DNA from: Scedosporium boydii
Lineage: Eukaryota; Ascomycota; Sordariomycetes; Microascales; Microascaceae
Length of the DNA: 64,000 nucleotides
Reading direction: 5' to 3'
Assembly: GCA_002221725.1 (NCBI GenBank)
Contig: NJFT01000079.1
Span: 62,001-126,000, forward strand
Made by a program: the position numbers and the translations under genes. Every line of letters begins with the position of its first letter. The first letter of the stretch is position 1. This document shows, piece by piece, positions 34,770 through 44,453 of the stretch. The notes beneath the pieces were generated by a model that searched no databases, was not told where the DNA came from, and saw only the letters and a program-made list of their open reading frames with translations.

Positions 34770-35738
34770 ATGGCCTCCGCAGCGACAGATGAGCCCTCGG
34801 CGTCCTCACATCCAGATGATGCAGACCCAGCCAGCGAAGAGGGCTTGCCTTCACCGCCAGGCCCAGTCAAATTTACCTTCAAGAGCGTCCCTGACCTCTT
34901 CGCCCAACTCGAAAACCACAATCACGAAGTCCTTGAGGTACACCATGTTACTGTACCGAATTACATTGCTATCAAAGACGCAAGAAAGGAATTGGGGAGG
35001 GAATTCAAGATTTTTCTATACCGCCCCTTAGACCAAACTCTTCTTTTGACCATCCCGAGAGCCCCGCGTGAGATTCTTCATCGGCGTTTGGGCTTCCTAG
35101 TCATCAGTCAAGCCGCAGAGATGGGACTAGACGAAGACCTCCTCGACGTTGGCCAACTGCCAGTGAGCTCCGCGAAGGGTACCTCGGATCTCTCTGCCGC
35201 CGCAGGTGTATCTGGTGATGGCGAGGGAGAAGGAGATTCGGTATTTGTGCCAGTTTCCACGCGCGGTGAAGGAGAATTCCCTTCCTTGGTGATCGAAACA
35301 GCATGGTCCCAGCCATGGGCGGATCTCCACGAAAAGGCCAAGTGGTGGTTCGAAATCTCGGGTGGGGACGTTAAAGCCGTACTTTTGGTCAAGTTCGAAA
35401 CAAATCATGGCCTCATCAAACTGGAGAAGTGGAAACAGTCAGAGGGCCCCGAGCGACCAGGCGCCACTCAAACCCGGGCGTACGAATCGGGCTCGATTAT
35501 TCCTCAATGTGTGCACGAGATTACAATCTCTCAAGGACCGGGCATCACGCTTCATCACCCGAAAAGGTGGGAGCCTTCCTCCTACGAGGTTTCTAATGGC
35601 GATCTCACCTTCGACTTCCGGGATATATTCCTCCGGGACCCCGTACCACCGGAGCGAGACATTAGTTTCGACAAGGTAACACTTCAACAGTTCGCCGTCC
35701 GCGCTTGGAGAAGCGTCTGGTACCATATTCGTCAGTGA
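34770..35738 (+). CDS. Fungal protein of unknown function, possible PD-(D/E)XK nuclease-like fold
   Basis: A single exon encodes 322 aa from the ATG at 34770 (MASAATDEPS); an upstream in-frame ATG at 34659 gives an unsupported extension. The first 30 residues are acidic and disordered-looking. The centre holds PSLVIETAWSQPWADLHEKA followed by KWWFEISGGDVKAVLLVKFE. This pattern (a strand ending in E, a helix with conserved Leu/Ala, then a strand ending in V-K) resembles the restriction-endonuclease-like core seen in Uma2-type and related proteins. An uncharacterised, multi-copy family with this central segment is common in Pezizomycotina. Nuclease activity is not shown, and the acidic and basic core residues would have to be confirmed by structure comparison. 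Confidence 0.78.
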   Translation: MASAATDEPSASSHPDDADPASEEGLPSPPGPVKFTFKSVPDLFAQLENHNHEVLEVHHVTVPNYIAIKDARKELGREFKIFLYRPLDQTLLLTIPRAPREILHRRLGFLVISQAAEMGLDEDLLDVGQLPVSSAKGTSDLSAAAGVSGDGEGEGDSVFVPVSTRGEGEFPSLVIETAWSQPWADLHEKAKWWFEISGGDVKAVLLVKFETNHGLIKLEKWKQSEGPERPGATQTRAYESGSIIPQCVHEITISQGPGITLHHPKRWEPSSYEVSNGDLTFDFRDIFLRDPVPPERDISFDKVTLQQFAVRAWRSVWYHIRQ

Positions 35739-37728
35739 GGGGTGGTGAGGACAAGCGTGTGTAGTGGCATTATGGAGTGGTTTCTCGAGCTCGAGAGTAT
35801 TTCAATACATAGGTGAAGGAAGATTATGAAGTAAATATTTCAAGTACTGTGGCAGGGCTTCCTGATTTCGTGTCATACCGGGCTCAAACCCCTTCTGGAG
35901 GATATCTGGAGGATACAACGAACAGGGACTGATCTCGTATGTTTTGACCCAAAATTTGAGCCAATCCTGCTCGTTCTGAGATCCTATCCTAGCTTTTGAT
36001 GATGTCAACAGGCTGTGCCATCGAGTTGTTGAATCAATGGAGTTTCGTTTTCGGCGGCCTGTTGGATGGCACTTGCAAAGCTCATAGCACCCTGCAGGGC
36101 CTTCGCGAGTATCAAACGGAAATGCGACGAAATCCCGGTCTGCAATCGGTGTCAAACATGCTATTTTCACCAACTTCTCAGGAAATCATTACTGATCTCC
36201 ATTTTGCCTTGCAATCTCCTCATATGTGTCTCCTCACCACTAACATGCCGAGTGCTAATACGTCCCACCATCACGAGCATCATTAGCAACAGCCTCAGTC
36301 AGTCTCATTTAGCACGTGAAGGAAGACAGCGTCGAGATATCCCCTAAACATGAATTTACATTCAGCTCTAAATCTAAGGGCCTCAGTGCGAACGGCTTAG
36401 TGGTAGCACGCGGAAATGTCTAGCTCTGAGCTAGTCCAGCGAGAGCAGCATTTTAGAGCCTCAGTTCAGTTAGAAGGATCACGCGGCAGGAAAGAAGAAA
36501 GCTGGGCAAGAGCAAGAGTTTGTGAATATATATAATACGTATTTGAGACACCTGGCGAAAGTTTCAGGTCCTTCCCCTCTGCAAACAATCACAATCTCGA
36601 TAATGAAATACGAAACTGCCTGCTGTCCTGTCTGGATGCCCCCGACTGTCCCGTGGCCGAAGGAAGCTTCCACCCGAGCTAAGGGATATCTGGGCAAAGG
36701 AAGAAGAACCTGAGCCTAGCCGTAAGCGTAGTGGTATCGAAAAAGTCATCGCAAAGCTCAGGCCGTTCTGAATACCATAAGTGGGCGAAAACGTGGAAGA
36801 GGCGTCGCCCGCCTACCAGAGTAGCTACTTCTCTTCGTTATGTAATGCACGTATACTGTCTCTCTTTTCTGTCTACGACGCACCTGTCGGCGATTTATGC
36901 GTATTTTTGGCGATATAAACCTGGCTCCATATCACGCAAGTAGAAGAAGCGCCGATAATAGCATTCAAGGCCCATGGCAGTCCGAGAACCAAGGAGCTAT
37001 CCATGGCCTAAACAACCACATAATTACAGCTTCTTAAGCTTGTCAGCAGGGGTAAGGTTTGCTCGGAGTGCTCGCAGCACATACCTTGCCCCGAAGCGGT
37101 ACAGAACCACCACAAAATACCTGGAATAAAATTCCTCCACTGTTCCGCATTCTCAGTCGATCATCAAGAGCATGCGTTTACGCGAAGTCAGAAGCTCGTT
37201 AGCCCCAAGCATCGTATTTGCATCGGACGTCGAGGGTTCGTCCGGATTTGCTCTCACCAGCGCTGCACCTTTGATGAGCTTGAGCGGCTAGTCTTCCAGC
37301 ACCGGCCTGGCCTTCACGTTATTACGGCGGTTGCTTGCCAGTTGCAGACTTGCCAAATTCGCATCGACGTAATGGCCGCTGGAGATTTATGCCATATATT
37401 GGTATTAAGGCCGGCTGTTCACGGCAGGAAAGCAGGATGCTATTGGGGTAAGTCTCAAGTAAGCAACGGGGAATGTATTTCAATGGAAGCTTCAGGAGTG
37501 AAACAACGGGGGACAATAATCTACGCTCGTGCCAGGCAGAGCTTAGTACCGCTAGGTGGACCCTTCCTTTTTCGGCCTGCCGGATAGTCATGGTGATATC
37601 GGCCGTGGTTACGGCGTAGGTTGGTGCAGGGGCCGGCCCGTGTTTCAATTATTACGAACGGTACGAAATCCCACGCACTCCCGACCTGCTCTCCCTGGAG
37701 TGTCGACCCAGCTGCCCAGGGATAGGGG
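35739..37728. other. Gene-poor stretch with a degenerate zinc-cluster relic
   Basis: About 2 kb without an intact gene. The zinc-cluster-like fragment at about 36080-36180 is listed separately. Other frames (36731-36943, 37342-37587) have no recognised content. Confidence 0.5.
36066..36180 (+). pseudogene. Degenerate Zn2Cys6 DNA-binding motif fragment
   Basis: The plus-strand frame through 36066 reads CRAFASIKRKCDEIPVCNRC. Its spacing matches a fungal zinc cluster if the second ligand Cys has changed to Phe: C-x2-[F]-x6-C-x5-C-x2-C. The following residues do not give a normal sixth Cys and the frame has no regulator body. The simplest reading is a relic of a transcription-factor gene. Chance similarity is less likely given the KRKCDE core but cannot be excluded. 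Confidence 0.4.
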
Positions 37729-38046
37729 TTGGCGGTGGTAGGGGAGCCTGCCTCGGTTTACCTCCGAGATCAACTGAGCCGTAAATGGGGCAGTATGTCG
37801 GTAAACTTTACCAGTGAACTGCAGGGCCACACGGGAAAAGTCATCAATCCTTTAGGAATTGAGGCCGTTATGGAGAGATATGGGATCCACGCTCACTTCA
37901 TCCAGTTCTACGGCCTCGCCGCTGAGAAGGCCGGCGAGCTTATGATTCAGCAGAATCTTGTCAGTGCAAGGTACTCAAAGGATTACGAGTTCAACAAGAC
38001 TTTCGTCCAGATCGTGTTGACATCTACAGCAATCGAAAGGATCTGA
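37729..38046 (+). pseudogene. Unrecognised protein-like fragment
   Basis: About 105 codons are open, with a convincing protein-like second half (GIEAVMERYGIHAHFIQ, LAAEKAGELMIQQN, YEFNKTFVQIVL). The frame starts with GTG in the listed reading and no clear ATG gives a complete domain. I do not recognise the family. It might be an exon of a gene with undetected introns or a fragment left by rearrangement. Nothing upstream or downstream continues it convincingly. Confidence 0.3.
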
Positions 38047-39656
38047 AACGATCGGTCAACCACCCCAAGGATTCCCACAATAACCTTCAGCCTCTCCCCC
38101 TTCCCCATGGACACCGACCGACGCCCTGCAAAGCCGTCCTTGGTGGATCAAGCGATGAAGATTAGGCTCAAGAAATTGAGCAGGATACACCCCGGTGCAT
38201 GAAGACCTTACCACAGCACCATCTCCACTGACTCCAGAAACCGATATCGTCAAAACATAGCGCTGCTTTCTGCTCGTATCAGATCCCAACATCCATCATC
38301 ATCTCTATGTTAGGTCTTCAACTGACACTGGTGGCCTTAGTAAACGGAAGAGGGATCGTGATATATCTTTAGTGGATGAGAAAAAGAAAATATTTTTTGG
38401 TCGACTCCTCTTCGAGGGAAAATCCAGAATCCCAAATTGGTTCCATTTGCTCTGCATCGAAGGATCTCAGAAGGGTTTAAGATCCCAATGCGCGAACGCA
38501 TTTTCCGGCTTTTTGTTATTCTGGCAGAGGCGGTCTCCCATGACCTCCTCGCTTCATGGACCTAAGAGGACCGAAACTTGGGATCTCCATAGAGTCAGTC
38601 TTGTATTTATTGGTATGGGCTGAATCCCCAACCCCCTCTACTTAGCTTGGCGGTGACATCGGCATCATATTCTACGGGGCAACGAAAAAAGGATTTTACA
38701 CCTGAAAAGTGGGCGGCGGTCAGACCGGAGAGGAAGCGCAAATACACTGTGTATCGCAAGGAGAAGCTGGGAATAGGGATACCAGAAGAAGGGCTAAGAA
38801 AGGGAGAGATACACCAACCTCGATCCCAATATCAAGCATGCGAGGGCTTATGCCCTCCAAAGATGGCCGATGTCCTTTGATAAGAACTTTCTAACCTCAC
38901 GTACATCTGCGCCGTAACGTCGGGCGGGTCTTGAGGGTGTGGCTGAAGACGGAGCTGGCGCAGGTAGGACAGACATCCTCTCGATGAAGCCCTGAGCTGA
39001 CGAAATTTTCAGCACCAGAAAAATCACGTGCTGATTTGGCAACTGTCACGTGGAAGGGTCTGGAATACCAAGACCGAGATATCAAGCCATATCGGGGATG
39101 TTCCGGGCGGCAAAATCGAGAGGACCAGCATCGTATAGTGAGTACTTAACTATGTTATGCTCAACAAAGATAGCGGAGACGGATCGAGAAGCCCCGCATG
39201 GCGCAAGGAAGAAAAAAGATGAATTTGATAACTTGTATATTGATGCCCAGAAAATTACAGCACACGACCCGGTCTTGGCGTCGGTAGTCATCTATAACAG
39301 AGACAAAAAAGGTCGTGCCAGATTAATAGGGTGGGAATGCCACGCCAGACTTTTGCCAAATCTACCGATCCATGGACACTTACAGTGGACAGGCCATAGG
39401 AACAAGACGGAAACTCGTTTCTACCGGTACCGGAGTTATAAAGTGCAGATACTCCGATTAACTTTATATATATCAAGTCATTAAAGGCGGGGAATAGCCT
39501 GAAATTGGACAAAGAGGTTGCTCGAGTCCTCCAGTTTCTTATATAGCTACCGACCTTGGGGGAACAGACAGCCCAAGAGTTTCTCCACAATGTAAGCCAC
39601 TCAACCCTCAATCATCTAGAAACACAACACACTAGGAAGCAAAGGCCACCCCGAAA
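38047..39656. other. Intergenic with a dispersed-repeat copy
   Basis: About 1.6 kb without a supported gene. It holds copy A of a dispersed repeat at about 38868-39052 (listed separately). A TATA-like run (TTATATATATC) sits near 39464-39474, about 185 bp before the dehydrogenase start. Confidence 0.5.
38868..39052 (+). repeat. Dispersed repeat, copy A
   Basis: About 110 bp starting TCCTTTGATAAG matches 52703-52812 at roughly 80% by eye, in the same orientation. Many of the differences are C/T or A/G. Weaker matches with indels continue to about 39052 (for example CTCTCGAT, and ACTG-CACG at the end). No coding content is evident. It is seen directly in the sequence; the element type is unknown. 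Confidence 0.75.
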
Positions 39657-40775
39657 ATGATGCATCTCGGACTTTCTGTCATCTACGCTCTGGCATTGGT
39701 GGCCGGTGCTTTGGCCGTCCCATCGCAACAGCTTCACACTCGCCAGCAGCCATGGACCGCGACAGCCATCACCGACCATACTGAGCCATGGGCGATCGCC
39801 TTCCTGCCAGACGACCGCATCCTCGTCACCGAGAGACAAGGCAACCTGCGTCTCGTCGACCCGGCCACCAAGTCCAAGGGCACCATCACTGGTGTGCCCA
39901 CCGTCGCCTACGGCGGTCAGGGCGGTCTCCACGACATCGCCCTGCACCCCAATTACACTGAGAACAGTATTGTGTATCTCAGCTACGCCGAGAGCGGCAC
40001 CGGCGGGGCGGGCGGTGCAGTCGCGCGGGCTAAGCTGACGCTGACCGGTGACGGCGGCGCGCTGTCCGACCTCGAGGTCATCTGGCGCCACTCGCAGAGG
40101 GCTCAGGGGGGACTCCAGTTCGCCCTTCGCCTGCTCTTCGGCCCCGACGGTGCACTGTGGATCTCGTCAGGCGAGATCAACCAGATGACCCCGTCCCAGG
40201 ATATGACCGGCAACCTCGGCAAGGTGCTCAGGCTGTACGACAACGGCACCGCCTTCGCGGACAACCCGTTCGCAAGCCAAGGCGCCGTCCAGGCGCAGAT
40301 CTGGTCGCTCGGCCACCGCAACCCGCTGGGCATCGACTGGGACGCTGAGGGGCGTCTCTGGGAGATCGAGATGGGCCCCATGGGCGGCGACGAGCTCAAC
40401 TTGATCGAGCGGGGCGCCAACTACGGCTGGCCGCTCGTGTCCGAGGGACGCCATTACGACGGCCGGACGATCCCCAATCACAGCACGCGCCCCGAGTTCA
40501 CCCCGCCCAAGGCCTCCTGGGTTCCGGTTATCTCCCCGGCCGGCTTGATCATCTACAAGGGCGACCTGTTTCCCGACTGGAAGGGCAATGCCATCATCAC
40601 CGGTCTCAGCTCACAATCAATTGTACGCGTGACTATCACTGGTGACACGGCGAAGGAGGCTCAGCGCTTCTCAATGGGTAAGCGCATGCGCGGTATCCGA
40701 GAGGACAAGGACGGCGCCATTTGGGTGATCGAGGATGGTCGTAACGGCCGGCTCTTGAAGCTTACCCCGAACTGA
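39657..40775 (+). CDS. Secreted glucose/sorbosone-dehydrogenase-family (GSDH) enzyme
   Basis: A single high-GC exon encodes 372 aa. A signal peptide (LGLSVIYALALVAGALA) is followed by a short pro-like region ending in HTR. The mature part has beta-propeller GSDH features: EPWAIAFLPDDRILVTER, the conserved histidine in GGLHDIALHPNY, LLFGPDGALWISSGE, GHRNPLGIDWD, GGDELNLIERGANYGWP, and RMRGIREDKDGAIWVIED. Bacterial relatives use PQQ to oxidise aldose sugars. The histidine and arginine-rich cofactor pocket is suggested here by the His in LHDIAL and the Arg of GHRN. Substrate and cofactor use in the fungus are inferred. The intronless, GC-rich frame stands out from its AT-richer flanks and is compatible with an origin by transfer, but this is not proof. 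Confidence 0.9.
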   Translation: MMHLGLSVIYALALVAGALAVPSQQLHTRQQPWTATAITDHTEPWAIAFLPDDRILVTERQGNLRLVDPATKSKGTITGVPTVAYGGQGGLHDIALHPNYTENSIVYLSYAESGTGGAGGAVARAKLTLTGDGGALSDLEVIWRHSQRAQGGLQFALRLLFGPDGALWISSGEINQMTPSQDMTGNLGKVLRLYDNGTAFADNPFASQGAVQAQIWSLGHRNPLGIDWDAEGRLWEIEMGPMGGDELNLIERGANYGWPLVSEGRHYDGRTIPNHSTRPEFTPPKASWVPVISPAGLIIYKGDLFPDWKGNAIITGLSSQSIVRVTITGDTAKEAQRFSMGKRMRGIREDKDGAIWVIEDGRNGRLLKLTPN

Positions 40776-42243
40776 ACTTGCGTGAGCGGGATACTTGGTG
40801 GGTTTGGGACCGTATGTACATAAGGTTGATTATATTTCGTTTTTGCGCCTTATAAAATCGGCGCGTTTTACCTGGCAAGCTGTCGGTAGATGGCAACTCG
40901 TCCTTCTTATCAGGCTTACCAACTGTCCAAGTGCACCGTGAAGAATTGACAGGCGTGTCGTGGGCGGCAGTGGCAGAAGTCGCGGGTAGCAGCAGCAGCA
41001 GCGAGAAGGGCAGCCGCCGGCGAGCCGTCGTCAAAACACAAATGGTCTGGTTCGCGGGGCCAGCGACTACACCTCTCGATTTCTTTAACGATGGCAGCAA
41101 TTGCTGACTTGGCACGTGGGCGGCAGCGATGGCATTCCGCCTTGACGTCAAGGACGTGTTTATATTAGAGGGAGGTCGATGGACGAGGCCAAGTGGTCCA
41201 ATGGACACAGTCTGTCGGCGGAGATTATATATATGGTATTCGAATTTGCGTCTGGATCGAACAGAGAGAAGATGGCGGCAGATATTTCCTTTATAGTCGT
41301 CTGCACTAAAAAGCGGTGGGCTGTATCATAACGACGTCTTTGAACAATTGTGTTTCGTAGCCCTTATAATGATCAAGTCACGCTTCTAAACTCTCGAGAA
41401 TGATAATTGAGGAACTTTTTGTCATAATCTCTCACCATTCTTTCTTCGTGCTACCAGCACTTATGACAAATTCCTGATAGAACCCCGGCGTTCGCTCAGT
41501 CTTAAACCCTCCAGTCAAGATTCCGCATGTATAAGCCATTTCTCAGGGTATCATGGTAGCGCGTAATATCTGCAGATTTGGAGAGGATGGTGTCCAAAGG
41601 CGGCGGAAGACTCCCATTGTACCCAACTACGGGCCGTTTAAAAATAGGTCAATGCCCCATTTACGCGGTCTGTATCGTAGATCATTACTTGAAAAAATTT
41701 GAGGATAAGCGCCGAGGTTTGAATCAAGACATCCGACCCAAAATAGCCCCCAACTGAACGGTTAATCTCGAATCAACAGGTGGCAACGCATGCACCCTGC
41801 CACCGTCGTATATGCAAGCAAACAATGAAAAGAAACCGTTGATTTGGTTGATTGGTTGATGAACGAGTACCCTGAGACAGCCTGATCCTTCAGGGCGAAA
41901 GGGAAGCCAGGGTTTGAAACAGGTGGGGGGAACAGGATAGGGGGCCCAAGTAGCCTGGCCTCCTAGCACTCAAAAGGATGAGAATTTACGTTGACTTGGG
42001 CCCTACCGTCGTTCCATGCCAACATAATTTGTTCTTTTTTTGGATTAATTTATTATCCAAGGTAGCGTACCTCTGTAGGTAGGGTTATATTTCGCCTCCC
42101 GAGGACTCTGGTGAGAAGTCTTCTTTCGCTATCTATTCCAGCCCGATTCATTCCCCGTCTATAATATCCATATTGTTCCAAAAGGGGGGGAAAATCCTAG
42201 ACCGCAACTGGACTAGCAGTTGTCTGTCTCACCATTAGCAAGA
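40776..42243. other. Intergenic, dehydrogenase to GTPase A
   Basis: About 1.47 kb. A 148-codon minus-strand frame at 40762-41208 contains a hydrophobic run (LPFSLLLLLPATSATA), but it overlaps the dehydrogenase 3' end and is not called. A run of G lies at 42184-42190, near the GTPase promoter. Confidence 0.5.
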
Positions 42244-43983
42244 ATGCGCTTCTCATGGTTCAAAAAGAAGAAATTGGAGAAAGAACGCCAAACTCCGTCG
42301 GAGGGGGAGTGCGGGCGTTTTGAACCCGACCCAAGTGACGGCGCTGGTGATTACCAGTGGGCCAAGAACTCACTCCAGACCCTCGATCAAGCGGGCGCCA
42401 GGCAATCTATGAGCTTCCGGGGTGGTCGCTATCCCAGGTTAGTGGCGAAACCCACTACCCGGCCTTCGAGAACTCCCCACCTCTTGCGAAATGTACTAAC
42501 TTTAGCGCCCAAGACCAAACGATATCTTCATTGCAATCATGGGAGTCACCGGATCCGGTAAATCATCCTTCATCCAACTCTGCTCGAGCAAGCCGGTCAA
42601 GATTGGTGACTCTCTCCAATCATGTGAGTAAAGAATTGATTGTCCCAGATAGCTTCATACCGTGTGCAGGGCATACGCGATTAACAAGAATGGGGACGTT
42701 TCTTTCTTTTCTCTTCTTTAGGTACACCCGAAGTTAGCGTCTACGCTTACGAGCAATCACCAGGGCGCACCATCTATCTGATCGACACACCCGGCTTCGA
42801 TGACACCGCACGGAACGACACGGCTGTCCTGCGCGACATCGCTGCGTGGCTAGCGGACTCGTACACGAGCAAGACGCTGCTGACCGGCATCATATATCTC
42901 CACCGTATCAGCGACGTGCGCATGCAAGGGTCCGCTAAGAGGAACTTGGTCATGTTCCGGAAGCTCTGTGGCGACAACGCGCTGAAGAAAGTCATATTGG
43001 CCACAACGAGGTGGGACGTGGTGGCGGAAGAGGAGGCAGTGGCTCGGGAGAAGCAGCTCGTGGACGTCGAAGAGTTCTGGGGCTACATGGTCAAGCGAGA
43101 GAGCAGTGTGCGGCGGCACTACAATACCGTGGCCTCGGCCCGAACCATCGTCGACGAACTAGCTGGCGGGCTGGGCACTGTAACCTTGAACATCCAGCAC
43201 GAGATGGTCAACCAGAAACGCACCTTGGACCAAACCGCCGCGGGGAAGTTGCTCCAGAGTGAGTTGGCCGCAGCCAAAGCCGCGTGGGCGGCGGAGAGAG
43301 CGGAACTAGAGCAGCAGATTAAGGAGGCCAGCCGGGCTAGGGACCGTAATGCGACGAAGGAGCTGCGAAGTTTGCGTGACGATTACACGAGGCGGATGGA
43401 AAAGATGGAGCAAGAGGGCCGAGACCTGCGCGTCTCGCAACAGAGGCTGCACGAAGAGCGGATGGCAAGGATGGAGAAACAACTAGAGCAACAGGAGAGG
43501 GAGCACAAGGAGGAGCTAAGGAGGCAGGAAGATATAAGACGAAAACTAGAGAAAGATAAGAGGGAACTCGAGCGGCAGAGGGAGATGGAGAGGAAGATGG
43601 AGAGGGAGAGACAGAGGCAAATGGAGAAGGAGAGAGAGTGGGAGAGAGAGAGGGAGAGAGAGAGGGAGAGATTGAAGGAACAGGAGAGGAGAGAGAGGGA
43701 GAGGGAGAGGGAGAAGCAGTGGCAGGTAGAGAGGGAGAGATTGAAGGAACGGGAGAGGCGAGAGAGGGAGGAGGAGAGAGAAAGGCAACGCCAGTACCAG
43801 CAGGCACTGACTCAGTTCAATAACTACCCACCATCGAACCAAGCCACCCCGACAGGCCCTCAGTATGGCAATCACAACGGCTTCAGTGGCGTTTTTTACG
43901 ATGATGGGAATGGCCTCTTCCAGATGAGTCCGTATAGCTCCTCTATCCCTGTCTCCCTGGATTGGAGCATAATAAAGGACTAG
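42244..43983 (+). CDS. AIG1/GIMAP-like P-loop GTPase with long coiled coil (GTPase A)
   Basis: Three exons (42244-42437, 42514-42623, 42722-43983) encode about 521 aa. After a basic N-terminus (RFSWFKKKKLEKER), residues 75-83 form the P-loop GVTGSGKSS. Residues 123-129 form the G3 motif DTPGFDD, and 196-200 (TTRWD) occupy the place of the NKxD-type G4. This arrangement is typical of the AIG1/septin-like TRAFAC GTPases. Residues about 265-455 are an extreme coiled coil of Arg/Glu repeats (RERERERE, RLKEQERRERER), encoded by purine-rich near-repeats. The tail is Asn/Pro/Tyr-rich. Intron borders were chosen because they join RYP-RPNDIFIAIMG and LQS-CTPEVSV, matching gene B. No transmembrane segment is seen. 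Nucleotide-dependent assembly is expected from the family; the role here is unknown. Confidence 0.85.
43540..43790 (+). repeat. Purine-rich coiled-coil-coding repeat with internal duplication
   Basis: Within GTPase A, GAGAGG-type hexamers recur. Two near-identical units starting GAGAGATTGAAGGAAC (near 43665 and 43735) are about 70 bp apart. They encode ERLKEQERRERE and ERLKERERRERE. Slippage or unequal exchange could extend the coiled coil. Confidence 0.85.
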
Positions 43984-44019
43984 CTAACAACGAGAAATCT
44001 AGCTACAACTGGCAGCGGA

Positions 44020-44430
44020 ATGTCAATCTTGAACAGCTCTAGCTCCACCTCCCTCCATGGTAAATCCATTCCCCCACCCCTTTCCACCCCAAGCCACCGT
44101 TGTCCACCAACGCCCGGTCGCATCAAACCATATCCCCGCGCCAACCAACCCCATGTCGACTGCGGCGATATTATGTCTTCGAGCATCGTTCCATACATGA
44201 ACCAAGCTAACAGTTTCTTCTTTTCTCCCTCTGGGATAGGCGGAAACAATCGAAATTGCCACAACTGCATTGGCTGCGACGACTGCAGGAATTGCCACAA
44301 CTGCAACAACTGCACCAATTGCAGGAATTGTGTCAACTGCAATAACTGCGTGAACTGCAGAAACTGTGTCAACTGTACTGATTGTTCTGGCTTGTCGAAC
44401 GCGGTTGGCCTGGTTGGCGTTCATTGCTAA
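44020..44430 (+). CDS. Small Cys-every-third-residue protein between two GTPase genes
   Basis: A single open frame of 136 aa starts at ATG 44020, 36 bp after the stop of GTPase A, and ends 23 bp before the convergent stop of GTPase B. The N-terminal ~70 residues are Ser/Pro-rich. Residues about 83-127 place Cys at every third position, 15 in a row, mostly as x-N-C units (NCHNC, CDDCRNC, NCVNC). A final SGLSNAVGLVGVHC follows. Third codon positions switch between AAC/AAT and TGC/TGT while Asn and Cys stay, which supports coding on this strand. I recall bacterial and fungal proteins with similar CxxC ladders but cannot name a family. Metal binding or disulfide stacking is a reasonable guess. 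Minus-strand frames over the same DNA are open too, so confidence is moderate. Confidence 0.6.
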   Translation: MSILNSSSSTSLHGKSIPPPLSTPSHRCPPTPGRIKPYPRANQPHVDCGDIMSSSIVPYMNQANSFFFSPSGIGGNNRNCHNCIGCDDCRNCHNCNNCTNCRNCVNCNNCVNCRNCVNCTDCSGLSNAVGLVGVHC

Positions 44431-44453
44431 AGAAATTGCTTCCCGGCGCGGCC

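Noticed and set aside
36395..36470. tRNA-like string with GGCTTAGTGGTAGCAC
   Set aside because: No B-box or acceptor stem could be paired; not a tRNA.
40762..41208. 148-codon minus-strand frame with a hydrophobic run
   Set aside because: Overlaps the 3' end of the dehydrogenase; the hydrophobic run is internal rather than N-terminal; no family resemblance.
43337..43875. Ser/Pro- and Leu-rich minus-strand frames opposite the GTPase A coiled coil
   Set aside because: Antisense of GAGAGG repeats coding Arg/Glu; low-complexity artefact.
44023..44453. Minus-strand continuation of GTPase B with Ala/Val-rich low complexity
   Set aside because: A GTATGA donor and acceptor give a short natural end (AGTALCVVS); the read-through part is the antisense of the Cys ladder and lacks conserved features.
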